This document shows positions 43,666-52,726 of a stretch of DNA of 64,000 nucleotides, piece after piece. The notes under the pieces were generated by a model. That model was not told the origin of the DNA, ran no database searches, and worked only from the letters and a program-made list of their open reading frames with translations. This DNA is from Thalassospira lohafexi (GTDB taxonomy: Bacteria; Pseudomonadota; Alphaproteobacteria; Rhodospirillales; Thalassospiraceae), in NCBI RefSeq assembly GCF_002844275.1, contig NZ_NXGX01000003.1:477549-541548 (forward strand), given 5' to 3'. The translations under genes were made by a program, and so were the position numbers. Every line of letters starts with the position of its first letter. Position 1 is the first letter of the stretch.

Positions 43666-44472
43666 TTATGATTTACCAAACTGGGGGCTGCGTTTTTCGA
43701 CAAAGGCGGTGACACCTTCGCGGAAATCGGCACTGACCGCACAGTCGGCAAATGATGTGGCCTCAGCAGCGAGTTGGGTGGAAAGATCGTTTTCCGGGGC
43801 GGCGTTCAACAGCGCCTTGGTCCGGGCAATCGCATCGCGGGGGCCATTGGCCAGACGGGTGGCATATTTCGCGGTGGCCGATGGCAATTGCGCAGCTGGA
43901 ACCACCCGGTTGATCAAGCCGTAATCAAGGGCCTCCTCCGCACCAAACCGATCCCCCAAAAGGGCAATTTCCTTGGCCTTCTTCATGCCGACCAACCGGG
44001 TCAGCGAATGGGTCGCGCCCCCGTCGGGGGATGTGCCGATATGGATATAGGCGAGGGTGAAAACCGTATCCTCGGCGGCAACCGCAAGGTCACAGGCATT
44101 CATCAGACTGATACCAAATCCGGCAACAGCCCCTTCAAGCTTTGCCACCACAGGACGGGGCAGGGCATGAATGCGGGCAATAATGTCGTGCACGCCGCCA
44201 ATCATGGTTTCGATCAGCGGGCGGGCTTCATTGGTGGGGGTTTGGGCCATCTGATAAAAGAATTTCACATCGCCACCGGCCATAAAGGTCCCGCCCGATC
44301 CTTCGATGATGATCGCACCGATATTGGTGATGTCAGCTTCGATCTGATCAAGGGCGTCGGACAGTCCGGCGACCATGGCCTGATCAAGCGCGTTCATCCG
44401 CTCAGACCGGTTGAGCGTGATGGTGGCGATTTCATCGGTTATCGACAGCAAAACGGCGTCATTCGATGCCAT
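43666..44472 (-). CDS. Enoyl-CoA hydratase/isomerase family protein
   Basis: 268 residues with the crotonase fold. The oxyanion-hole regions are IIIEGSGGTFMAGGDVKFFYQ and LEGAVAGFGISLMNACDLAVAAEDTVF. The second usual catalytic Glu position is followed by IGTSPDGGATHSLTRLVGMKKAKEIALLGDRFGAEEAL. It hydrates or isomerises enoyl-CoA during fatty-acid or related acyl-CoA breakdown. GGAGG lies upstream of the ATG. It sits in the fad operon between the thioesterase and SDR genes. Confidence 0.92.
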   Translation of the reverse strand: MASNDAVLLSITDEIATITLNRSERMNALDQAMVAGLSDALDQIEADITNIGAIIIEGSGGTFMAGGDVKFFYQMAQTPTNEARPLIETMIGGVHDIIARIHALPRPVVAKLEGAVAGFGISLMNACDLAVAAEDTVFTLAYIHIGTSPDGGATHSLTRLVGMKKAKEIALLGDRFGAEEALDYGLINRVVPAAQLPSATAKYATRLANGPRDAIARTKALLNAAPENDLSTQLAAEATSFADCAVSADFREGVTAFVEKRSPQFGKS

Positions 44473-44525
44473 GTGACTTCCTCCCGCGGGCTTTTGCCCG
44501 GTTTTCTTTCTGTGTTACCTGTGCA

Positions 44526-45056
44526 TCAGGCCGCAAGGCGTGCTTCAATCGCACTTTCCATATCCGGCCAGCCCGAAAGCCAGTCGGGCATCAGTGGCGA
44601 TGTTTCATCCGCACCAACAAGACGGCAAATTTCTTCGGGCCGGATGATGCCTTCGGGGCCAACAAACACCGCCTTTACAACACCAAGGGCAAGGGTTTTT
44701 CCGTTCGCAACAAAGCGTTGTTCAAGATAAAAACCCTTGTCATCCCAATAAAGTGCGTGGGTTTCCACAGCAAACTTCTGAAACGGTTTGATGGCGCGTT
44801 TAAACCGCATGGTGGAGCCCGATACCACCGGCTGCCATTTGCGTTTAAACATCTGTTTGGCGATGCCATTGCGCAAAATAAGCTCGGTCCGGCCAAGGTC
44901 CATCAGCGCAAAATACCGCGAATTGGTCATATGCACGTTGATGTCGAGATCAAAAGGCCACGCCCGGAAATGCAAAACAGATGGATCCAGCGGATCAAGA
45001 CGGGACCGCACCAGCGACAGGATCAATACCCGGATCAGTCGGAAAATAAGGTTCAC
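44526..45056 (-). CDS. Hotdog acyl-CoA thioesterase (4HBT_2, THEM6-like)
   Basis: 176 residues: an N-terminal hydrophobic segment (FRLIRVLILSLVRSR) that may associate with the membrane, then the hotdog domain with FDLDINVHMTNSRYFALMDLGRTELILR, the family signature containing the catalytic Asp. It starts with GTG at 45056, supported by GGAGG six bases upstream. In the fad operon it may release free acids or CoA from intermediates. The substrate is not known. Confidence 0.85.
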   Translation of the reverse strand: MNLIFRLIRVLILSLVRSRLDPLDPSVLHFRAWPFDLDINVHMTNSRYFALMDLGRTELILRNGIAKQMFKRKWQPVVSGSTMRFKRAIKPFQKFAVETHALYWDDKGFYLEQRFVANGKTLALGVVKAVFVGPEGIIRPEEICRLVGADETSPLMPDWLSGWPDMESAIEARLAA

Positions 45057-45111
45057 GACATGCCTCCGGGCATGGATGCCCTGTTATCCTCAATGCGGTC
45101 CGATGCCATGA

Positions 45112-46896
45112 TCAGAAAAGCTCCTCATCAAGTGCCATCATGTTGCGCGACCCCGACATCATCTGGCTAAACAGCGCCCCTGATTGCGGCAAAACCCGTT
45201 CCATATAGAATTTCGCCGTGATCAGCTTGGCCTTATAGAACCCGTCCGGGTCATCATCGCGTTTGGCCAGTGCGATTTCAGCCATGCGAGCCCACATAAA
45301 GCCAACCGCGACCAAGCCAAACAGACGCAGGAATTCAGATGCGGCGGCCCCGGCTTCATCGGGGTTTTTCATGCCGCGCTGGGCCAGTTCACCCGTGATC
45401 TGTTGCAGGCGCATGAACGCCTTGGCCAGCGGCTGAACGTAATCGCCCAGTTCCCCGTTCGATACGTTGGCTTCGATATATTCCTGTACCGGGTGGAAGA
45501 ACCGGCGCAGGTAACGGCCTGCCTTGGCCGGCATTTTACGCCCGACAAGATCAAGGGCCTGAATGCCGTTTGTGCCTTCGTAAATCTGGGCAATGCGGGC
45601 ATCACGGACATATTGTTCCATGCCCCATTCGCGGATATAGCCATGCCCGCCAAAGACCTGCACGCCCAGATTGGCGTTATCAAAACCCCAATCGGTAAAC
45701 AGGGCTTTGACAATCGGGGTCATCAGCTGAACAAATTCGTCTGCCTCTTCGCGTTTGACCGGGTCATCGTGATGTTTGGCGGTATCAAGGGCGCGTGCGA
45801 CCCACATGCCCATCGCCCGACAGCCTTCATTGGTGGCCTTGGCTGTTAGCAACATGCGGCGCACATCGGGATGCACAATGATTGAATCAGCCGCCTTGTC
45901 AGGCGATTTCGCCCCCGTGAGCGCACGGCCCTGAAGACGGTCCTTGGCATAGGCGCGCGCGCCCTGATAGGCCGCCTCGCCAAGACCAAGCCCCTGAATA
46001 CCGACCGACAGGCGTTCCTGGTTCATCATGGTGAACATCGCGGGCATGCCCTGATGGGGTTCGCCCACCAGATAGCCAACTGCACCGTCAAAGTTCATCA
46101 CACAAGTCGATGATGCCTTGATGCCCATCTTGTGTTCAATCGAACCACATTTGACCGCGTTGCGATCGCCCAGTGATCCATCATTCCCGACCATGAATTT
46201 CGGCACCAGAAACAGCGAAATACCTTTGGTGCCCTTGGGCGCATCGGGCAGTTTTGCCAGTACCAGATGGATGATGTTTTCGGTCAGGTCATGCTCGCCT
46301 GCCGAGATGAAAATCTTGGTCCCGGTGATTGCATAAGACCCGTCATCAAGCGGTTCGGCCTTGGATTTGATAATACCAAGATCGGTCCCGCAATGCGGTT
46401 CGGTCAGGCACATGGTGCCCGCCCACGTACCTTCGACCATTTTGGGCAGGAATTTATCCTTCAATGCGTCTGATGCGTGGCTGTGCAGGGCGGCATAGGC
46501 GCCAAAGGACAGGCCGGGATACATGCCAAAGGACAGGTTGCTCGAACATATGATTTCTTCGACCAGCGCATTGATCGATTTTGGCGCACCTTGCCCGCCA
46601 TAGGTCGGGTCACAGGCAATGCCGGTCCAGCCACCTTCGGCAAAGGTTTTATAGGCTTCCTTGAAACCTTTGGGGGTCGTAACGACCCCGTCATCCCAGT
46701 GACAGCCTTCCTCATCGCCCGACCGGTTGATCGGATAGAGGACTTCTTCACAGACCTTGGCGGCTTCTTGGAGAACCGCATCGACAACGTCGGGGGTGAA
46801 ATCCTCGCAACCGGGCATCTGATTGATGTCGTTATAATCAAACAGCTCGGTCAGGACGAAGCGCATGTCGCGTAAGGGTGCTTTATATTCTGCCAT
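45112..46896 (-). CDS. Acyl-CoA dehydrogenase, large 594-aa type
   Basis: FAD enzyme for the first step of beta-oxidation. It has the long form with an extra N-terminal helix (MRFVLTELFDYNDINQM) and C-terminal domain. Core motifs include CLTEPHCGTDLG, KIFISAGEHDLTENIIH, GIKASSTCVMNFDGA and YEGTNGIQALDLVGRK, which carries the usual catalytic Glu. The length and pattern match the group seen with FadN-type enzymes. AGGAG precedes the ATG; 17 bp separate it from the FadN gene, so they are one operon. Confidence 0.94.
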   Translation of the reverse strand: MAEYKAPLRDMRFVLTELFDYNDINQMPGCEDFTPDVVDAVLQEAAKVCEEVLYPINRSGDEEGCHWDDGVVTTPKGFKEAYKTFAEGGWTGIACDPTYGGQGAPKSINALVEEIICSSNLSFGMYPGLSFGAYAALHSHASDALKDKFLPKMVEGTWAGTMCLTEPHCGTDLGIIKSKAEPLDDGSYAITGTKIFISAGEHDLTENIIHLVLAKLPDAPKGTKGISLFLVPKFMVGNDGSLGDRNAVKCGSIEHKMGIKASSTCVMNFDGAVGYLVGEPHQGMPAMFTMMNQERLSVGIQGLGLGEAAYQGARAYAKDRLQGRALTGAKSPDKAADSIIVHPDVRRMLLTAKATNEGCRAMGMWVARALDTAKHHDDPVKREEADEFVQLMTPIVKALFTDWGFDNANLGVQVFGGHGYIREWGMEQYVRDARIAQIYEGTNGIQALDLVGRKMPAKAGRYLRRFFHPVQEYIEANVSNGELGDYVQPLAKAFMRLQQITGELAQRGMKNPDEAGAAASEFLRLFGLVAVGFMWARMAEIALAKRDDDPDGFYKAKLITAKFYMERVLPQSGALFSQMMSGSRNMMALDEELF

Positions 46897-46913
46897 TTTC
46901 CGTCTCCTCGTCC

Positions 46914-49250
46914 TTAATTCCGCAACGGCTTGCCGGTCAGCAACATATGCTCGACCCGGGCCATGGTGCCTTCATTGCGGACCAGCCGCATGAAACCTTC
47001 GCGTTCCATTTCAAGCATGTCGTCTTCGGACAGTTCTTCGGTGACGTCGGTATCGCCGCCCGAAAGGACCTTTGCCAGTTCCCCGGCCACGACACGGTCG
47101 TAATCGGTGGCCTTGCCAAGACGGTGGAAACCATCGACCGCCATTTCAAACGCCACACGGGCACTTTCACCGGGCAGGCGATAGGTGAACTCCTCGGGCG
47201 CTTCGTAGTCCTCGACCATCGAAAGGGCACGTTGCTTGGCATCGGCCAGCAACCGGTTGCGGTTCATGGTGATGCCGTCTGATTCGCGGAAAAACAGGTT
47301 TTCCTTGGCTTCCATCGCCGATTTGGCAACGGTCGCGACCGAGATGATTTCAAACGCCTTGGCACTTGGGGCCATCGGGCCTTTGACGAATTTCGGATTT
47401 TCCGTCCAGCGACGGATCATTTCCTTACATCCGCCCCATGCCGGGATCAGGCCGACACCGGGTTCAACCAACCCGATATAGGTTTCGCCGTGCGCCTGAA
47501 CCGCATCACAATGAAGCAGAACCTCACAGCCACCACCAAGGGCAAGACCACTTGGCGCGCCAACAACCGGGAAGGGTGAATATTTAAGCGCCTTGTAGGT
47601 TTCCTGACCGGTTTCAACCAGATTCTCAATCTCTGGCCATGCGGCGATATTGGCGGCAAACAATGCCAGACCAAGGTTCGCCCCGGCGGAGAAATTGCTG
47701 CCTTCGTTATAGATCACCATCGCCTTGAACTGCTTTTTGACAGTCCGGATCGATGTTTTGATCGCACCAAGCACGTCGGCATCAAGCGCGTTCATTTTGG
47801 TATGGAATTCAAGACAGGCAACCCCATCGCCAATATCCCAAAGCGATGCGGCGCGGTTTCCGGCAACCGGTTCGGATTTGCGTTTGATGTCTTCAAGCAG
47901 GATGACCCCATCCGGGCGGGTGACAGCGGTATATTCCCCGTCAAAGCCAAGATAGAAAAGCTGTCCGTCTTCGACCTTATAGAACGATTTGCCCGCCGCC
48001 TTTTTAAGCAATGGCGGGACGTCAACGCCGTCTTCCTCAAGCATCGAAATCAGCACATCAACGCCAATGGCATCAATCAGCTCAAACGGGCCGGTTTTCC
48101 ATGCATAGCCAAGCTTCATCGCATCATCGACATCGACAATCGAATTGGCCGCGACCTCGGCAATAAAGGCGGCATAGGCAAGGGTCTTGCCCATGACAGC
48201 GCGACCATATTGACCGCCCTTGTCGGTTGCTTCCATCATTTTACGCGGGTCTTTGCCCGCCGCACGCACGCTTGAAACACGGGCCTTTTCGGATGTGGAA
48301 AATTTACCGGTTTGCAGATCAACCGATTCTTTGACTTTCCCGCCACCATCGCGGTTCAGGCGGTAAAAGCCGCCCTTGCCCTTACGCCCGGTATAGCCAT
48401 CGGCAATCAGGGTGCTGACCAGTTCACTTTCGCGGTAAATGGCGTGGAACGGATCGGATTTATCAAGCGCACCCGCCATGCTGGATTGCACATGGGGCAT
48501 CAAATCAAGACCCACCAGATCCATCAGGCCAAACACCCCGGTTTTGGGAATGCCAAATGGGCGGCCAATGACGCTGTCGGCTTCTTCGACGGTCAACTTA
48601 CGGTCCATCGCCTCGACCATGGCGGCCTGAATCCAGTAGACGCCAAGACGGTTGGCAATAAAGCCGGGCTCATCGTGGCAGGTCACACAGGTCTTGCCCA
48701 GTTTGCGATCGGCAAAATCGGCAACCATGTCGATCACGCCATCACGGGTCGCATCCGATCCCACCAGTTCCAGCAAACGCATATAGCGCGGCGGGTTAAA
48801 GAAGTGGGTGATGATGAAGTCCTGCGCGAACGTCTTATCCATCCCGTCAATCAGGGTGGCCAGCGGAATGGTCGAAGTATTTGACGAAATCACCGATCCC
48901 TTGGCACGGACGGCATCGATTTTACGATACAGGTCCTGCTTGATATCAAGGCGTTCAATGACGGCCTCGATGATCCAGTCACATTTGGCAATTTTATCAA
49001 GGTCATCGTCGATATTGCCGCATGTGATCAGTTTGGCGACCCGTTTGGACATGAACGGGGCCGGATCGGTTTTTAGCATTTTGGCAACCGCACCCTCGGC
49101 CACCGCATTGCGGTTTTTGGCCCCGTCGGGAACGATATCAAGCAACAGGACCGGGGTCCCGGAATTGGCGATATGGGCGGCAATCGACGCCCCCATAACA
49201 CCGGCGCCGATCACGGCAACCTGTTTGATGTCTGATGTTACGTTGGGCAT
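46914..49250 (-). CDS. fadN: 3-hydroxyacyl-CoA dehydrogenase / enoyl-CoA hydratase, FadN-type order
   Basis: A bifunctional 778-residue enzyme for the middle steps of beta-oxidation. The NAD-binding dehydrogenase is first (VAVIGAGVMGASIAAHIANSG near 11-31; FFNPPRYMRLLELV) and the crotonase domain is last (about 500-690: IYNEGSNFSAGANLGLALF and GGGCEVLLHCDAVQAH). This is the order of Bacillus FadN and the reverse of E. coli FadB, and so the symbol is by analogy. GGAGG precedes the ATG at 49250, and the start overlaps the thiolase stop by one base (TAATG). The open frame extends to 49298 without support. Confidence 0.93.
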   Translation of the reverse strand: MPNVTSDIKQVAVIGAGVMGASIAAHIANSGTPVLLLDIVPDGAKNRNAVAEGAVAKMLKTDPAPFMSKRVAKLITCGNIDDDLDKIAKCDWIIEAVIERLDIKQDLYRKIDAVRAKGSVISSNTSTIPLATLIDGMDKTFAQDFIITHFFNPPRYMRLLELVGSDATRDGVIDMVADFADRKLGKTCVTCHDEPGFIANRLGVYWIQAAMVEAMDRKLTVEEADSVIGRPFGIPKTGVFGLMDLVGLDLMPHVQSSMAGALDKSDPFHAIYRESELVSTLIADGYTGRKGKGGFYRLNRDGGGKVKESVDLQTGKFSTSEKARVSSVRAAGKDPRKMMEATDKGGQYGRAVMGKTLAYAAFIAEVAANSIVDVDDAMKLGYAWKTGPFELIDAIGVDVLISMLEEDGVDVPPLLKKAAGKSFYKVEDGQLFYLGFDGEYTAVTRPDGVILLEDIKRKSEPVAGNRAASLWDIGDGVACLEFHTKMNALDADVLGAIKTSIRTVKKQFKAMVIYNEGSNFSAGANLGLALFAANIAAWPEIENLVETGQETYKALKYSPFPVVGAPSGLALGGGCEVLLHCDAVQAHGETYIGLVEPGVGLIPAWGGCKEMIRRWTENPKFVKGPMAPSAKAFEIISVATVAKSAMEAKENLFFRESDGITMNRNRLLADAKQRALSMVEDYEAPEEFTYRLPGESARVAFEMAVDGFHRLGKATDYDRVVAGELAKVLSGGDTDVTEELSEDDMLEMEREGFMRLVRNEGTMARVEHMLLTGKPLRN

Positions 49251-50386
49251 TACATCGCCTCCAGAATGGTCGCGATCCCCTGACCCCCGCCAATGCATTG
49301 CGATGCAAGGGCGTATTTGCCGCCATCACGTTTCAGGATGGCTGCGGCCTTACCGACAATACGCGCACCCGTGGCACCCAGCGGATGACCAAGGGCCAGC
49401 GCACCACCGTCGATATTGACCTTTGCCCCATCCAGACCAAGGTCGGAAATGCTGGCCATGGCTTGGGACGAGAACGCCTCGTTTAGTTCGGTGACATCAA
49501 TGTCGGATGCGGAAAGGCCGGCACGCGACAGGGCCTTTTTCGAGGCACCCACCGGGCCAATGCCCATGATTTCAGGCAGGCACCCATCAACTGCAACCGA
49601 TTTGATCCGCGCAAGCGGGGTCAGGCCGTGTTTTTTTGCATAGTCTTCCGAGCAGACCAGAACCGCCGATGCCCCGTCGGTCAGCGGCGAAGACGTGCCC
49701 GCCGTCACAACACCATCAGCCTTGAATGCCGGTTTCAGGTCGGCAAGGCTTTGCGCGGTGGTTTCAGCGCGGATACAGCCATCTTCGGAAACAACGCCGT
49801 CCTTGGTCTGGATCGGGATGATTTCATCGGTGAATTTGCCAGCCACCTGTGCGGATGCCGCCCGTTTGTGGCTTTCAACCGCGAAGGCTTCCTGATCGGC
49901 GCGCGACAGGCTGTATTTCGCCGCAACATTTTCAGCCGTATCGCCCATGCCCATATAGGCCTCGGGCATTTCCTTATACAAATCCGGGTTGGGCAACGGG
50001 TTAAAGCCCATCATCGGCACACGCGTCATGCTTTCGACACCGGCACAGATAAAGACATCCCCGGCACCCATCGCGATGGCACCCGCCGCCTGATGGATCG
50101 ACTGCATCGATGACCCACAGAACCGGTTGACGGTAACCCCCGCGACCGAGCGCGGCAGGTCGGCCAAAAAGGTCACCAGACGGGCAACGTTAAAGCCCTG
50201 TTCGCCCTCGGGAAAGGCACAGCCAAGGATCAGGTCTTCGATGTCTTTGGGATCGATCCCGGTCTTTTCGACCAGACCTTTGACAACCTGTGCCGCAAGG
50301 TCGTCAGGACGGACCTTGGCAAGAGCCCCTTTGCGGGCGGGGGTAAAGGGTGAGCGGACATATCCGGCAATTACGGCGTTGGTCAT
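49250..50386 (-). CDS. fadA: Acetyl-CoA C-acyltransferase (3-ketoacyl-CoA thiolase)
   Basis: Thiolase for the last step of beta-oxidation, 378 residues. The nucleophile Cys about 90 is in NRFCGSSMQ; the second catalytic pair is His about 334 (LGHPLGATG) and Cys about 364 (SQCIGGGQG). The 378-aa length is normal. AGGAAG precedes the ATG. Its stop overlaps the start of the FadN gene, so the two partner enzymes are coupled, and the MerR gene lies 42 bp upstream in the same direction. Confidence 0.95.
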   Translation of the reverse strand: MTNAVIAGYVRSPFTPARKGALAKVRPDDLAAQVVKGLVEKTGIDPKDIEDLILGCAFPEGEQGFNVARLVTFLADLPRSVAGVTVNRFCGSSMQSIHQAAGAIAMGAGDVFICAGVESMTRVPMMGFNPLPNPDLYKEMPEAYMGMGDTAENVAAKYSLSRADQEAFAVESHKRAASAQVAGKFTDEIIPIQTKDGVVSEDGCIRAETTAQSLADLKPAFKADGVVTAGTSSPLTDGASAVLVCSEDYAKKHGLTPLARIKSVAVDGCLPEIMGIGPVGASKKALSRAGLSASDIDVTELNEAFSSQAMASISDLGLDGAKVNIDGGALALGHPLGATGARIVGKAAAILKRDGGKYALASQCIGGGQGIATILEAM

Positions 50387-50428
50387 GGCGATGTCTTCCT
50401 TCCTGAGCTGTCCTCTGTCCGGGTATCA

Positions 50429-50833
50429 TTACGAAACCGGTTCGAGTCCTTTTTCTTCAAGCGCATCAATCGATTGTTGTTCGATGTCGCGCAGTTCATC
50501 CAATGTGACGTCCAGGGCCTGGCGTTGTTCTTCCAGATCCGAAATCCGTTCCCGAACCCGGCCAAGCAGCATTCTGATCTGCTCTGACTGGGTGGGATCC
50601 GCGCCATAGAGATCAAGATAATCAGCGATCTCGCGCAGGCTGAACCCCAGTCGCTTGCCGCGCAGAATGATCAGCATCTTGGCGCGATCCTGCCGGGTAT
50701 AAACCCGTGTGGTGCCTGCACGTTGCGGATTTACGAGACCCTTTTGTTCGTAAAACCGAATGGTGCGTGGCGTGATGCCAAGATCAGCGGCCAGTTCCGG
50801 CACGGTGTAAAACCGGTCGTCTAATTTCGTCAT
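50429..50833 (-). CDS. MerR family regulator of fatty-acid catabolism (LiuR/FadR-like)
   Basis: 134 residues: MerR winged helix at the start (YTVPELAADLGITPRTIRFYEQKGLVNPQRAGTTRVYTRQDR), then RGKRLGFSLREIADYLDLYG and a long C-terminal coiled coil for dimerisation. It lacks the Cys residues of metal sensors, as in the LiuR-type branch that controls acyl-CoA breakdown. A GGGGGGCGAG stretch precedes the ATG at 50833; an ATG at 50848 is possible. ACGTTAACGT palindromes lie directly upstream and before fadD and the SCP2 gene, so I infer that it binds them. Confidence 0.88.
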   Translation of the reverse strand: MTKLDDRFYTVPELAADLGITPRTIRFYEQKGLVNPQRAGTTRVYTRQDRAKMLIILRGKRLGFSLREIADYLDLYGADPTQSEQIRMLLGRVRERISDLEEQRQALDVTLDELRDIEQQSIDALEEKGLEPVS

Positions 50834-50878
50834 GTTCTCGCCCCCCATGGTATCTATTTTTCACTTAACGTCAATTAG

Positions 50879-50893
50879 TTTACGTTAACGTCA
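50879..50893. promoter_or_regulatory. Putative MerR operator 1 (upstream of the merR gene)
   Basis: TTTACGTTAACGTCA contains the perfect palindrome ACGTTAACGT at 50882-50891. A partial copy, CACTTAACGTCA, lies at 50862-50873. Confidence 0.65.
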
Positions 50894-50919
50894 CATTGAT
50901 TTTTTCTCTATGTGTGATG

Positions 50920-50933
50920 TGACGTTAACGCAT
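50920..50933. promoter_or_regulatory. Putative MerR operator 2 (upstream of the merR gene)
   Basis: TGACGTTAACGCAT carries ACGTTAACGC at 50922-50931, one base from the perfect palindrome. It lies 40 bp from operator 1, about four helical turns, so two dimers could sit on the same face. Confidence 0.6.
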
Positions 50934-50938
50934 TGAAT

Positions 50939-52630
50939 TTATTGATGTGTTCCCTCACGTTTTAGGCGTTCTTCCTCAACCAGCTCTTTTTTCGACAATT
51001 TGCCGACCATGGTTTTGGGAAGTTCTTCACGGATTTCAATCTCGCGCGGCATTTCGATTCGCGAAATTTTATCATCAAGGAATGCTCGCAAATCTTCGGC
51101 GGTGACATCTGTTACGCCATCCTTCAGACGGACAAACGCCTTTGGTGCCTGCCCGCGATAGGGATCGGGCACGCCAATGCAGGTGACCTCGGCGATCTGT
51201 TCATGCAGATAAAGGGCTTCTTCAATTGCGCGGGGATAGACGTTGTATCCACTACACAGAATGACGTCCTTCAACCGATCAACAAGGAAGGTATATCCAT
51301 CCTCATCCTGATAGCCGACGTCGCCTGTGCGGAGCCATCCGTCGACAAAGGTTTCCTCGGTGGCCGCCGCATTTTGCCAGTATCCCGGCATGACGTTTGG
51401 ACCCCGAACGCACACCTCGCCCTTTTCACCCAGTGGCACGGGTTGATCGGAATTTTCTAGCGAGCGGATTTTGATCTCTGCACCGGGCATTGGCAGGCCG
51501 ATGGATCCTTCCTTGTTTTTGCCCTTGACCGGGTTGCAGGTGCAAACCGGGCTGGCTTCGGTCAGGCCATATCCTTCAACGACTTTCGATCCAGTGATTT
51601 CTTCAAACCGGTGTTTGACTTCAACAGGAAGCGGCGCCCCGCCGGAAATACAGCACCGGATGTGCGACAAGTCATGCTTTGGCGTTTCGTCCGAATTGTT
51701 GATCGCCGTATAGATGGTCGGTACACCGGGAAAGATCGTCGCCTTTTTCTTATCAAGTGCCTTAAGCAACGCATCGAGTTCAAAGCGCGGCTGCAACACG
51801 AGTTCCGCACCCAGATTGACCGATGTATTAAGCGCCACGGTCATGGCAAAAACATGGAAGAACGGCAGGACGCACAAGGTGACTTCATGCCCCGGATTGG
51901 CGTCGGGCATCCAGCGGGTCAGCTGATCAACATTGGCACTGAGGTTCGCATGGGTCAGCATGGCCCCCTTGGGGCGACCAGTGGTGCCGCCGGTATATTG
52001 CAATACCGCCAGATCATCGACGGCGACATCAACCGCACCCTCCATCGGCTTGCAGCCAATGACACGGTCATAGGGGATGTGACGCAGGTCGGTCGGGACG
52101 TCGGCCAGTTCGCTGCGCTTGAACAGTGAAAACAGCACGCTTTTGATCGGGGGCAGGATGTCGCTCATTTCGCAAACGACAATCCGTTTCAGACAGGTCT
52201 GATCCAGACAGGCCGCGACCTTGGGATAAATCTGTTTAAGGTTCAACGTCACCATCAGGCGACAGCCGGAATCCTCAATCTGATAGGCAATGCCGCGTTT
52301 GGCATATAACGGATTGAAATTGACGACCACGCCGCCGCATTTCAGGATGGCGTAGTAACACACCACATAATACGGCGTATTGGGCAGGCACAAACCAACC
52401 TTGTCGCCTTTGCGGATGCCAAGCTGCTTGAAACCCTCGGCGGCGCGGTCAATCTGATCCTTGATGGTTTTGTAATCGTAAATCCGACCCAGAAAATCAA
52501 GACAGGGACGGTTGGGAAAACGTGCTGCGGCCCGGTCGAAAATCTCATGAACCGGGCAGGTGTAAACCGGCGAGCTTACGTCAACGCCATTGATCAGGGT
52601 CGGGGATTCTTGAACGTTCATCTGGTTCAT
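50939..52630 (-). CDS. fadD: Long-chain fatty-acid-CoA ligase
   Basis: Activates fatty acids to acyl-CoA with ATP. About 563 residues of the ANL superfamily: AMP-binding P-loop YTGGTTGRPKGAML, then GYGLTEASPV, the GWLRTGDVGY motif with the ribose-binding Asp, and the C-terminal hinge and Lys region (REELPKTMVGKLSKKEL). The ATG at 52630 has GGAG nine bases before it; the ATG at 52645 would abut the operator with no ribosome-binding site. The operator at 52647-52656 is just upstream, so repression by the MerR protein is likely. Confidence 0.94.
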   Translation of the reverse strand: MNQMNVQESPTLINGVDVSSPVYTCPVHEIFDRAAARFPNRPCLDFLGRIYDYKTIKDQIDRAAEGFKQLGIRKGDKVGLCLPNTPYYVVCYYAILKCGGVVVNFNPLYAKRGIAYQIEDSGCRLMVTLNLKQIYPKVAACLDQTCLKRIVVCEMSDILPPIKSVLFSLFKRSELADVPTDLRHIPYDRVIGCKPMEGAVDVAVDDLAVLQYTGGTTGRPKGAMLTHANLSANVDQLTRWMPDANPGHEVTLCVLPFFHVFAMTVALNTSVNLGAELVLQPRFELDALLKALDKKKATIFPGVPTIYTAINNSDETPKHDLSHIRCCISGGAPLPVEVKHRFEEITGSKVVEGYGLTEASPVCTCNPVKGKNKEGSIGLPMPGAEIKIRSLENSDQPVPLGEKGEVCVRGPNVMPGYWQNAAATEETFVDGWLRTGDVGYQDEDGYTFLVDRLKDVILCSGYNVYPRAIEEALYLHEQIAEVTCIGVPDPYRGQAPKAFVRLKDGVTDVTAEDLRAFLDDKISRIEMPREIEIREELPKTMVGKLSKKELVEEERLKREGTHQ

Positions 52631-52644
52631 TCGCGTTAACTCCA

Positions 52645-52658
52645 TTACGTTAACGTCA
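52645..52658. promoter_or_regulatory. Putative MerR operator 3 (upstream of fadD)
   Basis: ACGTTAACGT at 52647-52656 is a perfect palindrome 17 bp upstream of the preferred fadD start, flanked by TT and CAC as at the other sites. Confidence 0.65.
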
Positions 52659-52668
52659 CTTTGCGGGC

Positions 52669-52708
52669 AAAAAAAAGCAACCCGGACGGGACGGCATCGC
52701 CGCCCCGT
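52669..52708 (-). terminator. Terminator after fadL
   Basis: Stem ACGGGACGGC/GCCGCCCCGT (one G-U pair on the transcript) with loop ATC. On the minus strand a run of eight T residues follows after nine bases. It ends the SCP2-DUF-fadL run upstream of fadD. Confidence 0.65.
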
Positions 52709-52726
52709 ACCGAACAGTATAGCAGA

